Positions 17,364-27,045 of a stretch of 52,268 nt of DNA are shown in pieces. The position numbers and the translations under genes were made by a program. Source of the DNA: Phycisphaera sp. Lineage in GTDB: Bacteria; Planctomycetota; Phycisphaerae; Phycisphaerales; Phycisphaeraceae. The DNA is taken from assembly GCA_028285385.1 (NCBI GenBank), contig JANQPR010000008.1, positions 1-52,268 of the forward strand. The letters run 5' to 3'. The notes beneath the pieces were generated by a model. The model had not been told where the DNA came from and ran no database searches. It saw only the letters and a program-made list of their open reading frames with translations. Position 1 is the first letter of the stretch. Every line of letters begins with the position of its first letter.

Positions 17364-17849
17364 ATGCAAATCGACCACGCCCTGCACTTCTTCGCCGGCG
17401 CCCAACAGCAGTTCGAGCAGTTGCTCGCCGATGTCCCGGACGAGCGCTGGGCCGAGCAGCCCGCGGGCATTCGCAACCATCCGGCCTGGACGGTGGGCCA
17501 CCTGTGCGTTGGTCACAACCTGGTGCTTTCGATGTTGGGCGGCGAGGGCGCGGCGCCGGCCGAATGGGCCGAGACGATGGACTACGGCACGATGCCCGTG
17601 GGCGACCGCGCCGCCTACCCGGACGGGTCGACGCTGCTGGACGCGTATCGGCAGGGCCACGACGCGTTGGTGGCCGCGGTTGAGTCGACGACCGCGGGGG
17701 CGCTCGCGGCTGAGATGCCCATCGAGGCGTACCGTTCCTTCTTCCCGACGATCGGGCACGTGGTCAGCTACTTCCTGCTCACCCACGAGCCGACACATTT
17801 CGGTCAGGTCGTGGCCTGGAAGCGCGCCGCGGGGTTGATGCCGGCGTAA
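17364..17849 (+). CDS. DinB-like four-helix metal-binding protein
   Basis: 161 residues from ATG 17364, chosen because AGGAG lies 6 nt upstream and the longer frame from 17277 has no family similarity. Metal-ligand histidines of the DinB/YfiT fold are visible in NHPAWTVGHL and HEPTHFGQVVAWKR. Members bind a divalent metal and some transfer thiols, but most are uncharacterised. A paralogue with matching motifs lies at 33416-33949 on the other strand. Confidence 0.85.
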   Translation: MQIDHALHFFAGAQQQFEQLLADVPDERWAEQPAGIRNHPAWTVGHLCVGHNLVLSMLGGEGAAPAEWAETMDYGTMPVGDRAAYPDGSTLLDAYRQGHDALVAAVESTTAGALAAEMPIEAYRSFFPTIGHVVSYFLLTHEPTHFGQVVAWKRAAGLMPA

Positions 17850-17875
17850 TGCGGTTGGAAAGGGAGGCCGTGGTG

Positions 17876-18427
17876 TTAGCCTTGGCTTCGGCGTACCAAC
17901 TCGACCACTTTCGCGTGGACGTCGAGCGGGTTGGCCAGGAAAATCCAGGCGGCCTCGACGCCGCCCGTACCCGCGGTGCTAAACGTGATCGTGCCCAGGC
18001 CGGCCAAGCGTTCACGGAGGCTCAGGTACAGGTTGGTGTGCCGGATGCTTTCGAGCGGCGACTCGAAGGCGTGGACGCGGACGACGCCTTGCACCCGGAT
18101 GACCCGGCGGTCGGTCAGGACGTAGACCTTGCACAGCCAATCGAGGAACTGCCAGCCGAGGCGCAGGCCGACGAGCGTCGTCGCGCTGAGCGCGATGGTT
18201 GGCGAGAGCTGCCCGGCGTTCGCGCCGCGGTCGAGGTAGACCCCGACGACGGCGAGCGTGAGCACGAGCAGTAAGAACCCGGCCGGGCCGATCAGGATGT
18301 AGAGCGGGCTGGGCTTGAGTTGGAGGACGATCGTCTCGCCCGGCTGTAGCATCCGGGCCGGCAGCAGCGACTCGAGCGCTTCGGGCACGTCGCGCACTTC
18401 CGTGTTGTCAGCGGCCGCGTCGGTCAT
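17876..18427 (-). CDS. PH-domain (bPH2) membrane protein
   Basis: 183 residues from ATG 18427, placed 16 bp after the hpt stop; a longer frame overlaps hpt and is rejected. Residues about 45-100 contain two hydrophobic helices (LYILIGPAGFLLLVLTLAVV and a second after a short loop). They are followed by the YVLTDRRVIRVQGVVR strand pattern of YdbS/YdbT-type bacterial PH domains and SPLESIRHTNLYLS. It probably sits in the inner membrane with the PH domain facing the cytoplasm. Function is unknown. It is likely cotranscribed with hpt. Confidence 0.8.
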   Translation of the reverse strand: MTDAAADNTEVRDVPEALESLLPARMLQPGETIVLQLKPSPLYILIGPAGFLLLVLTLAVVGVYLDRGANAGQLSPTIALSATTLVGLRLGWQFLDWLCKVYVLTDRRVIRVQGVVRVHAFESPLESIRHTNLYLSLRERLAGLGTITFSTAGTGGVEAAWIFLANPLDVHAKVVELVRRSQG

Positions 18428-18443
18428 TGCGTCTTCGTTTGCG

Positions 18444-19025
18444 TCACTGCCGGTGCGCATCGATCGCTGATTGCGAGAGCACGCCGATGTCGGGCAGGTT
18501 GCGGTAGTAACCGTTGTAGTCCAGGCCGTAGCCGACGACGAACGCGTCGGGGATGTCAAAGGCGACGTGGTCGACGGGGAAGTCGAGGGCCTCGGGGCGT
18601 TGCTTGCGGAGCAGGACGCAGGTCTTGAGCGCCGCGGGGTTGCGCTGCCGGAGGTCGTCGGTGACGGCCCGGAGGGTGCTCCCGGAGTCGAGGATGTCGT
18701 CGATGACCAGGACGTGCCGGCCGGTCAGGTCGTCGGGGACGTTGGACTTGCGGCGGTCGATCTGGACGCCCTGGCTGGTGGTCGCGGTGCCGGGGTAGCT
18801 GCTGACCGACATGAGGTGGATCTGCATCATCTGCGGCATGTGCCGGATGAGGTCGGCGGCGAAGATGAAGGACCCGGTCATCAGCGGGACGGGCGTGATC
18901 TCCGGCGGTTCGGCGCCGCCGTCGAGCGCGTCGGGCCAGTCGTGCAGGACCTCGGCGGCGAGCGCGGCGACCCGTGCGGCGATGTCGTCGGCACGGATCA
19001 GGACGCGGTCGAGGTCGGCGTGCAT
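18444..19025 (-). CDS. hpt: Hypoxanthine phosphoribosyltransferase
   Basis: 193 residues. The PRPP-binding motif HVLVIDDILDSGSTL is clear. The flexible loop MSVSSYPGTATTSQGV and the C-terminal DHVAFDIPDAFVVGYGLDY base-binding part match HPRT. It salvages hypoxanthine or guanine using PRPP in the cytoplasm. ATG 19025 (MHADLDRVLI) suits the family. No Shine-Dalgarno is seen; an AATAAT hexamer lies exactly 6 nt before the start, next to a heptamer repeat. Confidence 0.95.
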   Translation of the reverse strand: MHADLDRVLIRADDIAARVAALAAEVLHDWPDALDGGAEPPEITPVPLMTGSFIFAADLIRHMPQMMQIHLMSVSSYPGTATTSQGVQIDRRKSNVPDDLTGRHVLVIDDILDSGSTLRAVTDDLRQRNPAALKTCVLLRKQRPEALDFPVDHVAFDIPDAFVVGYGLDYNGYYRNLPDIGVLSQSAIDAHRQ

Positions 19026-19035
19026 CCGCGTATTA

Positions 19036-19070
19036 TTTCAGATTTTTGATTTCGGATGTCAGATGTGCGA
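19036..19070. repeat. Degenerate heptamer array, five units
   Basis: Thirty-five bases divide into five 7-bp units, each starting with T and ending with GA, for example TTTCAGA and TTTCGGA. It lies between divergent hpt and the oxidoreductase gene, 10 bp from the hpt start. It is AT-rich, unlike the surrounding DNA. Confidence 0.6.
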
Positions 19071-19146
19071 GGCTCATGGGAGCGGTGGAGTCGCCGCGGT
19101 GGCCCTTCACGCCTGAGATCAAACACCCCAAAGCCGTAGTCCCTCT

Positions 19147-20151
19147 ATGTCCTACCGCCTCGCCTTTGTCTCCACCGCCCACATCCACACGAAGGGCTTT
19201 TTGCGTGACATCGCCAACTCGGACGGCCGAGCGGCGGTTCACGCGGTCTGGGACGACGTGCCCGAACGTGGAAAGCGTTACGCCGATCAGGCGGGTTGTC
19301 CATTCGTGGAGGACTTGGACGCGCTGCTGGCTGACGACGCGGTCGACGGCTTCCTCGTGTGCGACGCGACCGTGCATCACGCGGCCCGGCTGGAGAAAGT
19401 GCTGCCGGTGGGCAAGCCGACGCTGTGTGAAAAACAGGTGATCGCCACGTCGGCCGAAGCGCAACGTGTTCGTGCGTTGATCGAGCAGCACGGCACCAGG
19501 CTTTGCAGCGGGTACTTCCAGCCTTTCAGCGCACGCAACACGGCGGTCACCAAGGCCGTAGACGACGGCGTGTTCGGCGACATCACCCACATCAGCTTTG
19601 TCAATGCCCACCACGCGGCGTACGGGCGTTGGTTCGACAGCGACGACTTGAAGTGGTTCACGCAAAAGGACCTCGCGCTCGGTGGCGCGATGATCGACAT
19701 GGGCACGCACGCGGTCCAGTGGTTGGTGTACCTGCTCGGAGACGTGACGCAGGCGTGGGGCGTAGTCGGCAACGCGTCAGGGCAGTACCCGGAAGTCGAC
19801 GACTGGGGCGTCGGGCAGTTCAAGTTTGCGTCTGGTGCCGTCGGCCGGGCGGAGGGCGCGTGGGTGCGTCACGCCGGCGGCGGGCCGCTGGAGATCTGGG
19901 GGACCGCGGGCGCCTTGGTCGCGCAGGGCGAAGGCTGGGCGGTCAAGCAGGGCCGCAAAGACCCGGTGGCGTTGCCCGAAGCGCCGGCCGAGCCCGACCG
20001 GGTAGACCGGCTGTTGGCGTTGCTCGACGACGCGCTGGACCCGGCGGCGCATCAGCGTGAGTTGGACGCGAACCTGCGAGCCGTGGCGGTGATGGAAGCG
20101 GTGTACCGGTCGGCGGAATCGGGTCAGTGGGAGGACGTGCCTGCCGTGTAA
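19147..20151 (+). CDS. Gfo/Idh/MocA family oxidoreductase
   Basis: 334 residues. The N-terminal Rossmann part begins YRLAFVSTAHIHTKGFLRDI, where a Gly-rich loop is replaced by STAHIH. LCEKQVIATSAEAQRV corresponds to the EKP motif that closes the nucleotide site, here with Gln instead of Pro. LGGAMIDMGTHAVQWLVYLLG carries the catalytic-site DMGTH. The family uses NAD(P) on sugars or inositols. The first Gly motif is degenerate, so cofactor use is not certain. It stands alone, divergent from hpt. Confidence 0.87.
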   Translation: MSYRLAFVSTAHIHTKGFLRDIANSDGRAAVHAVWDDVPERGKRYADQAGCPFVEDLDALLADDAVDGFLVCDATVHHAARLEKVLPVGKPTLCEKQVIATSAEAQRVRALIEQHGTRLCSGYFQPFSARNTAVTKAVDDGVFGDITHISFVNAHHAAYGRWFDSDDLKWFTQKDLALGGAMIDMGTHAVQWLVYLLGDVTQAWGVVGNASGQYPEVDDWGVGQFKFASGAVGRAEGAWVRHAGGGPLEIWGTAGALVAQGEGWAVKQGRKDPVALPEAPAEPDRVDRLLALLDDALDPAAHQRELDANLRAVAVMEAVYRSAESGQWEDVPAV

Positions 20152-20195
20152 GCCCCGTTTCCTCGGTGTTTTGCGGGAATCGAGATGCTACCGGA

Positions 20196-20208
20196 CGTTC
20201 AGTGAACG
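20196..20208. promoter_or_regulatory. Palindrome upstream of the FlgI-HEAT promoter
   Basis: CGTTCA, G, TGAACG: perfect 6-bp arms ending 2 bp before the -35 box. The position suits an activator or repressor site. Confidence 0.4.
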
Positions 20209-20210
20209 CC

Positions 20211-20239
20211 TTGACCAACCGGCCGACGGCGGCGACAAT
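20211..20239 (+). promoter_or_regulatory. Candidate promoter of the FlgI-HEAT lipoprotein gene
   Basis: TTGACC and GACAAT separated by 17 bp, about 70 bp before the start codon, flanked on both sides by inverted repeats. Confidence 0.45.
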
Positions 20240-20249
20240 CAGGGATTGT
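20235..20249. promoter_or_regulatory. Inverted repeat over the -10 and start-site region
   Basis: ACAATC, AGG, GATTGT: perfect 6-bp arms overlapping the -10 box and the expected transcription start, as an operator would. Confidence 0.4.
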
Positions 20250-20310
20250 TCCGGCGCGGCCGCGGCGTCAGTGGTGACCGCCGGCCGACCCGTTCCCCCG
20301 GATTCAACCC

Positions 20311-22485
20311 ATGCGTGAACTCCCCGTTTCCTCGTGGACCGGTTGGGCGTTGCTCCGATCGGCGGCCGTGGCAGCCTCGATCGGCCTGTTCGCGGTGGCC
20401 CTCGTGCTGCCGGGCTGCGGGCCCACTGAAGCGATCAGCGAGCGCCCCGCCGCGGCGCCCGGCGTGACGTACACCGGCCTCGCCGAGTTGCGCGGCACCA
20501 TCGGGTCCATGGCCCGGCTCGAAGGCCGTGAGCCGCTGTTGGTCTCGGGCTACGGCGTTGTCGTCAACCTCGACGGCACGGGCTCGGGGATCGTGCCCGC
20601 CTTCCTCGAGACCTGGCTCGTCAACGAGATGCGCAAGCTCGGCGTCGGGTCGCGGTCGCTGGCCGCGCGCTACCCCGAGTGGGAACGCATGACGCCGCAG
20701 CGCGTGCTGCGCGACCCTCGCACCGCGGTGGTCCGGGTGTCGGGCCTGATCCCGTCCGGCGCGTCGGTGGGGACCCGCTTCGACCTGCTCGTTGACGCGC
20801 TCGACGAGGACACCGGCACCATCTCGCTCGCCGGCGGTCAGCTCTGGCAGACCACGCTCAGCGTGTTCGGCGACAACCGGCAACTTGGCTACACCCGGCC
20901 GCTGGCCAAGGGGCGTGGGCCGGTGTACATCAGCCCGTACCAGGGCGGTCGAGACGGCGACGGCACCGATGACGCCGACCGCAAGGCTTACATGCGACGC
21001 GCGGTGATCGTCGGCGGCGGGGCGGCGACCGAGCCGCGCCGGCTCGAGATCGTGCTCAACCAGCCGAGCTGGGCCCGGGCGGCGGTCGTGCGTGACACGA
21101 TCAACGAACGCTTCCGCACCGAGCCGGACGAGAACAAGGTCACCGCCAACGCGGTGTCGGACCTGGTGATCCAGCTCAGCATCCCCCGGCGGTACCGAAA
21201 CAACCCGCAGGCGTTGCTCGATCTGATCGCGCATACCTACCCGTACCCCGTGCCGGCCGAGGCCGCGGTCGATTCGATGGTTGACTGGATGGAGCGCGAG
21301 CCGGACGACGCGGAAGCCCATCGCCGCGCGGGGCTGGTGATCAAGGCGCTCGGCGCCACCGCGGTCCCGGCGCTCAGCCGGCACTACGGCCACGCCGACC
21401 CGCAGGTCCGCTTGGCCGCGCTGGAGGCGGGCGCGTTCTTGCGGGACGAGTCCACCAGCGACCAGTTGTTCGAGCTGTCGAACCATTCGGACCCGGCGGT
21501 GCGCATCGCGGTCGCCGAGGCGCTGGTGCACCTGCCCCGCAGCACGAAGGGCTTGGGCACGCTGCGGAAGCTACTATCGGACGCCGAAGTCCCGGTCCGG
21601 CTGGCGGCGTACGAGACGTTGGCTGTGCACGACGACCCACTGATCGACCGCCTGGCGATCGTCGACCCCGACGGCACGAAGTTCACGATCGATCGCGTCC
21701 CCGCCGACGACCCGTTCATCTACATCACCGCCGAGGGCGCACCGCGGATCGTGCTGTTCGACCCTCACCTGGGCTTCCGCACGCCGGTGTTTGCGAGCCT
21801 TTGGAACCACCGGCTCGTCATGCAGTCGCCCCAGTCGATCCCTCAGGCCAAGCAGGGGCTGGACGTAGGCAACGTGGCCTTCCTTCCGGTGACGCACCGC
21901 GGCCCCGTCCGCCACGAACGGGGCGTGACGTTCGCCGAGGTGTACGACGCGCAAGGCAACACCGTCACGGTGCGGGCGAGCAACCCCCACGCGGCCGCGC
22001 TGCTCGGCGATTCGCTGCCGGAAACGCCAGCGCCGGGGCAGCACTTCGCGCTGCAGGGGCGAGTCGTTGACGAGTTGGCGGGTCAGCTCAAGGTCGAGTT
22101 GCTTGATGCCACTTCCGGGTTGGAAGACATCCCGTTGTCGGTGTACTACCGCTCGCCGTTCGACGACAAGCCGACGGTGCACCGCGTGTCGCCGACGGTC
22201 GCGACGCTGGCGTTCTTCCTGGCCCACCACCCGACGCTGCAGCGCCCGCAAGACGGCCTCGACCTGAACTTCGGGCAGGTGGTCGACGCGATCTACAAGC
22301 TCGGCGACCGCGGCGCTATCACCGCGCCGGTCGAGTTGCGCCTCAGCCCGCTGGCCGAGATGATCGTCGACGTCCGGACTCAGGCCGCGCCGCTGGACCG
22401 TCCCGAGACCGACGGCAACGCGCCGGGGCTGCCCGAGACGGTCGAGCCGACGCCCGAGCCCGAGCGGGTCTCCAGGGCCGACTGA
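20311..22485 (+). CDS. Lipoprotein with FlgI-like P-ring domain and HEAT repeats
   Basis: 724 residues. A hydrophobic leader ends in VLPGC, a lipobox, so it should be a lipoprotein. Residues about 55-290 resemble FlgI, the flagellar P-ring protein: LLVSGYGVVVNLDGTGSG, then TAVVRVSGLIPSGASVGTRFDLLVDAL and TISLAGGQLW. Residues about 325-430 are HEAT-type helical repeats (HYGHADPQVRLAALEAGAF, SDPAVRIAVAEALVHL). The last 270 residues are not recognised. No flagellar genes are nearby. A ring-forming envelope complex, perhaps linked to secretion, is inference. Start ATG 20311 lies directly before the signal peptide. Confidence 0.82.
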   Translation: MRELPVSSWTGWALLRSAAVAASIGLFAVALVLPGCGPTEAISERPAAAPGVTYTGLAELRGTIGSMARLEGREPLLVSGYGVVVNLDGTGSGIVPAFLETWLVNEMRKLGVGSRSLAARYPEWERMTPQRVLRDPRTAVVRVSGLIPSGASVGTRFDLLVDALDEDTGTISLAGGQLWQTTLSVFGDNRQLGYTRPLAKGRGPVYISPYQGGRDGDGTDDADRKAYMRRAVIVGGGAATEPRRLEIVLNQPSWARAAVVRDTINERFRTEPDENKVTANAVSDLVIQLSIPRRYRNNPQALLDLIAHTYPYPVPAEAAVDSMVDWMEREPDDAEAHRRAGLVIKALGATAVPALSRHYGHADPQVRLAALEAGAFLRDESTSDQLFELSNHSDPAVRIAVAEALVHLPRSTKGLGTLRKLLSDAEVPVRLAAYETLAVHDDPLIDRLAIVDPDGTKFTIDRVPADDPFIYITAEGAPRIVLFDPHLGFRTPVFASLWNHRLVMQSPQSIPQAKQGLDVGNVAFLPVTHRGPVRHERGVTFAEVYDAQGNTVTVRASNPHAAALLGDSLPETPAPGQHFALQGRVVDELAGQLKVELLDATSGLEDIPLSVYYRSPFDDKPTVHRVSPTVATLAFFLAHHPTLQRPQDGLDLNFGQVVDAIYKLGDRGAITAPVELRLSPLAEMIVDVRTQAAPLDRPETDGNAPGLPETVEPTPEPERVSRAD

Positions 22486-22527
22486 CCGGGTTGTGAGCCG
22501 TGAGCGGCCGTCGATTTCTGCCTCGGC

Positions 22528-22555
22528 TTGCGCCCGATAACCGATGGGTTAGACT
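22528..22555 (+). promoter_or_regulatory. Candidate smc promoter
   Basis: TTGCGC and TAGACT with 16-bp spacing, in the 156-bp gap before smc. The gap holds nothing else I recognise. Confidence 0.4.
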
Positions 22556-22641
22556 GTGTTTGAGGGGATTCTGGCCGCCGCAGGGATGCGGTCGCTTGCG
22601 TCGTCCCCGTTGCCGACTGCCCGACAGGGAGGTCTCCCGGA

Positions 22642-25600
22642 ATGCCCGATCCCGCCCGTATGCGGCTGGCGAAACTGACCGTCGCCGGCTTCAAATCCTT
22701 CGCCGACAAGACCGAGATCCGCTTCGACGAGCCCGTCGTCGGCATCGTCGGGCCCAACGGCTGCGGCAAATCCAACGTCGTCGACGCGATCAAGTGGGTC
22801 CTCGGCGACCAGTCCCCCAAGAGCCTCCGTGGCGGGGCGATGATGGATGTCATCTTCAACGGCTCCGCCAAGCGACGGCCGTCGGGGATGGCTTCGGTGA
22901 CGCTGACGTTTGACAACCCGGTCATCGAGGATTCAGGCAGCCGGGCTCAGGCGGTGGGCCAAATGTCGGAGCCTGATGCCTATGCCCTGAGCCCTGAACC
23001 CTCACATCGACGCGCTCTACGTCTCGACACCGACCAGGTCGCCGTCACCCGGCAGCTATACCGCGACGGCACCAGCGAGTACCTGATCAACAACCAGCGG
23101 GCCCGGCTGCGCGACATCCGTGAACTCTTCATGGATACGGGCATCGGCACCGACGCGTACTCCATCATCGAGCAGGGCAAGGTGGCCCGCATGCTCGAGG
23201 CCAACGGCGCCGAGCGTCGGCAGATCTTCGAAGAGGCCGCGGGCATCTCCCGTTTCAAAGCCCGCAAGAAAGAAGCCCTCCGCAAGCTTGAGCGAACCGA
23301 GCAGAACCTCGCGCTGGTCCGCACCCGGCTCGAAGACACCGAGCGCCGCCTGCGCAGCGTGAAGATGCAGGCGGCTCGGGCTCGGAGCTTCCAGGAGTAC
23401 AACACCAAGCTTCGGGAGCTCCAGCTCACGCACGCGCTCGCCGAGTACCACCGGCTGCAGCGCGACCTGGGCGCGTTGCACGACGAACTCGAACAGGCCG
23501 AGGCCGACCGCGCGGTCGCCGCCAGAAAACTGGCCGAGCACGAGCACGCCACGCACGACGCCGAGGCCGAGCGGGGGACCCTCGCCGACCGGCTCAAAGG
23601 GTTGGAACGCGCCCGGCTCGAGCAGCAATCCACGAAAGAGAAGGCCGAACAGCAGCAGAGCTTCGCGCAGCGGACGCTGGAGGAAACGACACAGCGCATC
23701 GCCGCGGACACCCAACGCCTCGCCGACCTGGCCGACCGGCACGAACGACTCGCCGCCGAGCAGCGGGACCACCACGAGCAGGTCGCCACGCTCGAGACGC
23801 AGCAGGCCGAGAGCAAGGACCGACTCGCCGCCGCCCAGGACGAGCACCGGCGACTCCAGCAGCAGCTCCACGAGCAGCGTGCCCGGCTCGAAGACGAGAA
23901 GAACGGCCTTGTCGACCTGATGCGCCGCGTCACCGAGCTCAACAACCAGATCACCTCGCTCGACAGTTTCGCCGCGTCGCTCACCGCCAATCGCGAGAAG
24001 ATCGAGCAGCGCCGCGGCGACGTCTCGAAACAGCTCGAGTCGCTCTTGACGCAACGCGACGGCGTCGACACCCAACTCGCCGAGGCCGAGTCGCTCATCG
24101 AGCAGCAGCAGGGCAAGCTCGACGAACGCAAGGACCTCGCCGCACGGTTCGGCGACCAGATCAAGACCCTCAGCAACCGGCTGTCGCGGCAGCGTGAGAA
24201 GCGCGCCACCCTTGACTCGCGCCGGCAGGTATTGCGCGAGATGGAGGACAACCTCGAGGGCATCGCCGACCCGGTGAAAGCCGTGCTCGCCCAGGCGTCC
24301 CTCGCGTCGCAGCCAGCCCAAAGCGGCGGCGGCGACAACCCGTTCGCGTTCGTGCGCGGCCTGATCGCCGAGTTGATCGACACCGACGTTGCCCACGCCG
24401 GCCTGGTGGAGGCGGCGCTCGGTGAAAACCAGCAGGCACTCGTCGTCGACCGTCTCGGTCCGCTGTGCGGCGAGGCGACGCGCGACGCCCGCCGCGCGCT
24501 CGCCGGGCGAGTGGCCTTCCTCGCGCTCGATCAACCTCCCGTGCCCGACGTCGGCCCACAGACACACGCCGGGCTCGAGTTGGACGTCGTCGCGGGTTTG
24601 GTCCGGTACCCCGACTGGCTCGGGCCGGTCGTCTGGCGGCTGCTCGGTCGGACGGTCGTCGTCGAAGACCTCGACCGTGCGCTGGTGCTGCGGGCGACGC
24701 TACCCGACGGCTACCGGTTCATCACCCGCGCCGGCGAGCTGCTCGATGAACACGGTCGCGTGATCGCCGGGCCGCTCGGAGCAAGCTCGGGCAACGGCGC
24801 AGCCGGTTCCGGCGGCGGCGTGATCCGTCGGCGTTCAGAGTTGGCGTCGCTCGAGTCGCAGTTGCGCGAGTTGGACGCGTTGATCGCTTCGGACGCGTCG
24901 GCCCTCGGGGCGTTGTCCGACCAGGCCGCCCACCTCGAGCAGGTGACCGCGGAGTTGCAGAAGTCCATCTTCGCTGCGACGCACAGCCGGGTCGAGCTGA
25001 CTTCGCGTCGTGACGCTGTTCAGGGGCACATCGAGTCGCTCGAGCGGGAGCAGCCGACCCTCGCCGCCGAGCAGGAAGCGATCCACCGCAAGCTGCGCGA
25101 CGCCGAAGAGCAGCGCGTCGGTCACCACTCCGCCAAGTCCGAGTTGGAGTCCGACTCGCAGCAGCGTGAGTCCCGGCGGGCGGGGCTGGAAGCGAAGATC
25201 GCGGGACACGAAACCGCGGTCGACCAACAGGCCGAGCGGGTGACGACGCTGCGGATCGAGGCGTCGACGCTCGCCGAGCAGCACGCGGCGGCGCAGAAGC
25301 AGGCCCGGTCGCCCGAAGTCGCCGCCGCCGACGCCAAACGCCAGCACGACGCGCTCGAGGCGGAGTTGACCGGCCATCGCGACCGTGTGCAGCGATTGGA
25401 GCGGCAGGCCGAGCAAGCGGAGGCGGAAGCCCGCGAGGCCGACCGCAGGCTGCAGGAGTTGATCACGCAGGTCGAACTGGCCGAGCGAAAAGTAGCCGGC
25501 GCCGACGAACGCGTTTCCGCGGCGCGGGAAGGCGTCAAGACGCACCGCGCCAGAGTTGAGGAACTCGACGCCGCGCTCAACGGCCACCGTGTCCAGCAGG

Positions 25601-26541
25601 CCCAACTCCAGACCAAGCTCGACGGCGTGCAGCAACGCACGCACGACCAGCTCGACCTCGACCTGCCCGGGGCCTACGCCGCCCGGCTGCGCGAGTTTGA
25701 GGCCGAGCCCGACGACATCGATTTCGCCGCCGTCACCGCCGAGATCGAGGACCTGCGCGGCAAGATCGCCCGCCTGGGTAACGTCAACCTCGACGCGATC
25801 GACGAGCAGGAGCAGCTCGAAGACAAGCAGGACGACCTCGTCGACCAGGTCAAGGACATCGAGCACGCCGAGCGAGAGTTGCGGGAGCTGATCGAACGCA
25901 TCAACGTCGATTCCCGCAAGCGGTTCGAGGAGACGTTCGAGCAGGTCAAGGACGCGTTCGCCGGCACCGACGGCATGTTCCGTCGTCTGTTCGGCGGCGG
26001 CCGGGCCGAGCTGTTCCTCGAAGCCGACGACGAGGGGCAGACCGACGTGCTCGAGTCCGGCATCGGCATCACCGCCAAGCCCCCGGGCAAGGAGCCCCGC
26101 GCGCTGTCGCAGCTGTCCGGCGGCGAGAAGACGATGACCGCCATCGCGCTGCTCATGGCGATCTTCAAGTCTCGGCCGTCGCCCTACGCGATCCTCGACG
26201 AAGTCGACGCCGCGCTCGACGAGGCCAACGTCGAACGCTTCACGCAGATTGTCAAGGGCTTCCTCGACCGGTCGCACTTCATCATCATCACCCACCACAA
26301 GCGCACGATGCAGTCCTGCGACGTGCTATACGGCATCACGATGCAGGAGCGCGGCGTGTCCAAGCGCGTCAAGGTCAACTTCGACCAGGTCGGCAGCGAC
26401 GGCCGGATCAGCGCCGACGCGGTCGAGGCCGAGCAAGAGCAGGGCGATCGAGTCGCGGCGGCCGACGAGCCCGAGTCCGCGATTTCCCGACGCGAGCAGC
26501 TTGCGGAGATGCGAGAACCGGAACCCGTCGCGGCGCAATGA
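22642..26541 (+). CDS. smc: Chromosome segregation ATPase SMC
   Basis: 1299 residues, longer than the usual 1150-1200. The N-terminal ATPase head has GFKSFADKT and Walker [10 protein letters not shown] (37-45). Two long Glu/Arg/Gln-rich coiled coils flank a hinge at about 545-705. The C-terminal head has [13 protein letters not shown] and Walker [15 protein letters not shown]. It organises and separates chromosomes with ScpAB, which are not in the window. GGGAGG lies about 10 nt before ATG 22642; ATG 22660 ([14 protein letters not shown]) matches the minimal family start. About 35 residues at 93-127, between the first strands and the [15 protein letters not shown] strand, are not family-like and coincide with a palindromic heptamer repeat. 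Confidence 0.96.
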   Translation: MPDPARMRLAKLTVAGFKSFADKTEIRFDEPVVGIVGPNGCGKSNVVDAIKWVLGDQSPKSLRGGAMMDVIFNGSAKRRPSGMASVTLTFDNPVIEDSGSRAQAVGQMSEPDAYALSPEPSHRRALRLDTDQVAVTRQLYRDGTSEYLINNQRARLRDIRELFMDTGIGTDAYSIIEQGKVARMLEANGAERRQIFEEAAGISRFKARKKEALRKLERTEQNLALVRTRLEDTERRLRSVKMQAARARSFQEYNTKLRELQLTHALAEYHRLQRDLGALHDELEQAEADRAVAARKLAEHEHATHDAEAERGTLADRLKGLERARLEQQSTKEKAEQQQSFAQRTLEETTQRIAADTQRLADLADRHERLAAEQRDHHEQVATLETQQAESKDRLAAAQDEHRRLQQQLHEQRARLEDEKNGLVDLMRRVTELNNQITSLDSFAASLTANREKIEQRRGDVSKQLESLLTQRDGVDTQLAEAESLIEQQQGKLDERKDLAARFGDQIKTLSNRLSRQREKRATLDSRRQVLREMEDNLEGIADPVKAVLAQASLASQPAQSGGGDNPFAFVRGLIAELIDTDVAHAGLVEAALGENQQALVVDRLGPLCGEATRDARRALAGRVAFLALDQPPVPDVGPQTHAGLELDVVAGLVRYPDWLGPVVWRLLGRTVVVEDLDRALVLRATLPDGYRFITRAGELLDEHGRVIAGPLGASSGNGAAGSGGGVIRRRSELASLESQLRELDALIASDASALGALSDQAAHLEQVTAELQKSIFAATHSRVELTSRRDAVQGHIESLEREQPTLAAEQEAIHRKLRDAEEQRVGHHSAKSELESDSQQRESRRAGLEAKIAGHETAVDQQAERVTTLRIEASTLAEQHAAAQKQARSPEVAAADAKRQHDALEAELTGHRDRVQRLERQAEQAEAEAREADRRLQELITQVELAERKVAGADERVSAAREGVKTHRARVEELDAALNGHRVQQAQLQTKLDGVQQRTHDQLDLDLPGAYAARLREFEAEPDDIDFAAVTAEIEDLRGKIARLGNVNLDAIDEQEQLEDKQDDLVDQVKDIEHAERELRELIERINVDSRKRFEETFEQVKDAFAGTDGMFRRLFGGGRAELFLEADDEGQTDVLESGIGITAKPPGKEPRALSQLSGGEKTMTAIALLMAIFKSRPSPYAILDEVDAALDEANVERFTQIVKGFLDRSHFIIITHHKRTMQSCDVLYGITMQERGVSKRVKVNFDQVGSDGRISADAVEAEQEQGDRVAAADEPESAISRREQLAEMREPEPVAAQ
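22932..23005 (+). repeat. Translated palindromic insertion with heptamer array inside smc
   Basis: The last 35 bases (22971-23005) divide into five 7-bp units such as CCCTGAG and CCCTGAA. The segment also folds on itself: TTCAGG (22932-22937) and GGGCTCAGGC (22943-22952) are complementary, with small bulges, to 22984-22998. It is in frame and encodes residues absent from other SMC heads as I know them. Confidence 0.55.
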
Positions 26542-26560
26542 GTCGGGCGTTTTTGTGGTT

Positions 26561-26589
26561 TTGCGTCGCCGGTCGCTTCCCGCCATGAT
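26561..26589 (+). promoter_or_regulatory. Candidate leaderless promoter of rpiB
   Basis: TTGCGT and CATGAT with 17-bp spacing; the -10 ends exactly 6 nt before the rpiB ATG, so transcription would begin at or next to the start codon. Confidence 0.45.
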
Positions 26590-26595
26590 GCCCGC

Positions 26596-27045
26596 ATGAG
26601 AATCGCCGTCGCCGCCGACCACGGGGGGTTTCCGTACAAAGCCCGTGTCCTTGAGATCGTCGAGGAGATGGGGTACGAGGGCTTGGACCTCGGGGCCCAC
26701 TCACTCGACCCCGCCGACGATTACCCCGACTTCGCCCGGTACATCGGTGACGCGATCCAACACGGCCAGGCCGATCGGGGAATCCTGCTCTGTGGCTCGG
26801 GCGTCGGGGCGTGCATCGCCGCCAACAAGATGAAGGGTGTCCGCGCGTCGGTCTGCCACGACGTGTACTCGGCGCATCAGGGCGTCGAGCATGATGACAT
26901 GAACGTGCTCTGCCTCGGGTCCCGGATCATCGGGCCGCAACTGCTGGAGGACCTGGTCCGTGCGTTTTTGTCCGCGGAGTTCAGCCCGGCCGAGCGGTTT
27001 CAGCGAAGGCTGGACAAGGTGATCGCGATGGAAGACGCCGGGTGA
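26596..27045 (+). CDS. rpiB: Ribose-5-phosphate isomerase B
   Basis: 149 residues, the RpiB/LacAB size. AADHGGFPYK at the N-terminus, ILLCGSGVGACIAANKMKGVRA with the active-site Cys in CGSG(V/I)G, and HDDMNVLCLGSRIIG are all family hallmarks. It interconverts ribose-5-phosphate and ribulose-5-phosphate in the pentose phosphate pathway. No Shine-Dalgarno is seen. Its last 46 bases overlap the end of a convergent lipoprotein gene. Confidence 0.95.
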   Translation: MRIAVAADHGGFPYKARVLEIVEEMGYEGLDLGAHSLDPADDYPDFARYIGDAIQHGQADRGILLCGSGVGACIAANKMKGVRASVCHDVYSAHQGVEHDDMNVLCLGSRIIGPQLLEDLVRAFLSAEFSPAERFQRRLDKVIAMEDAG

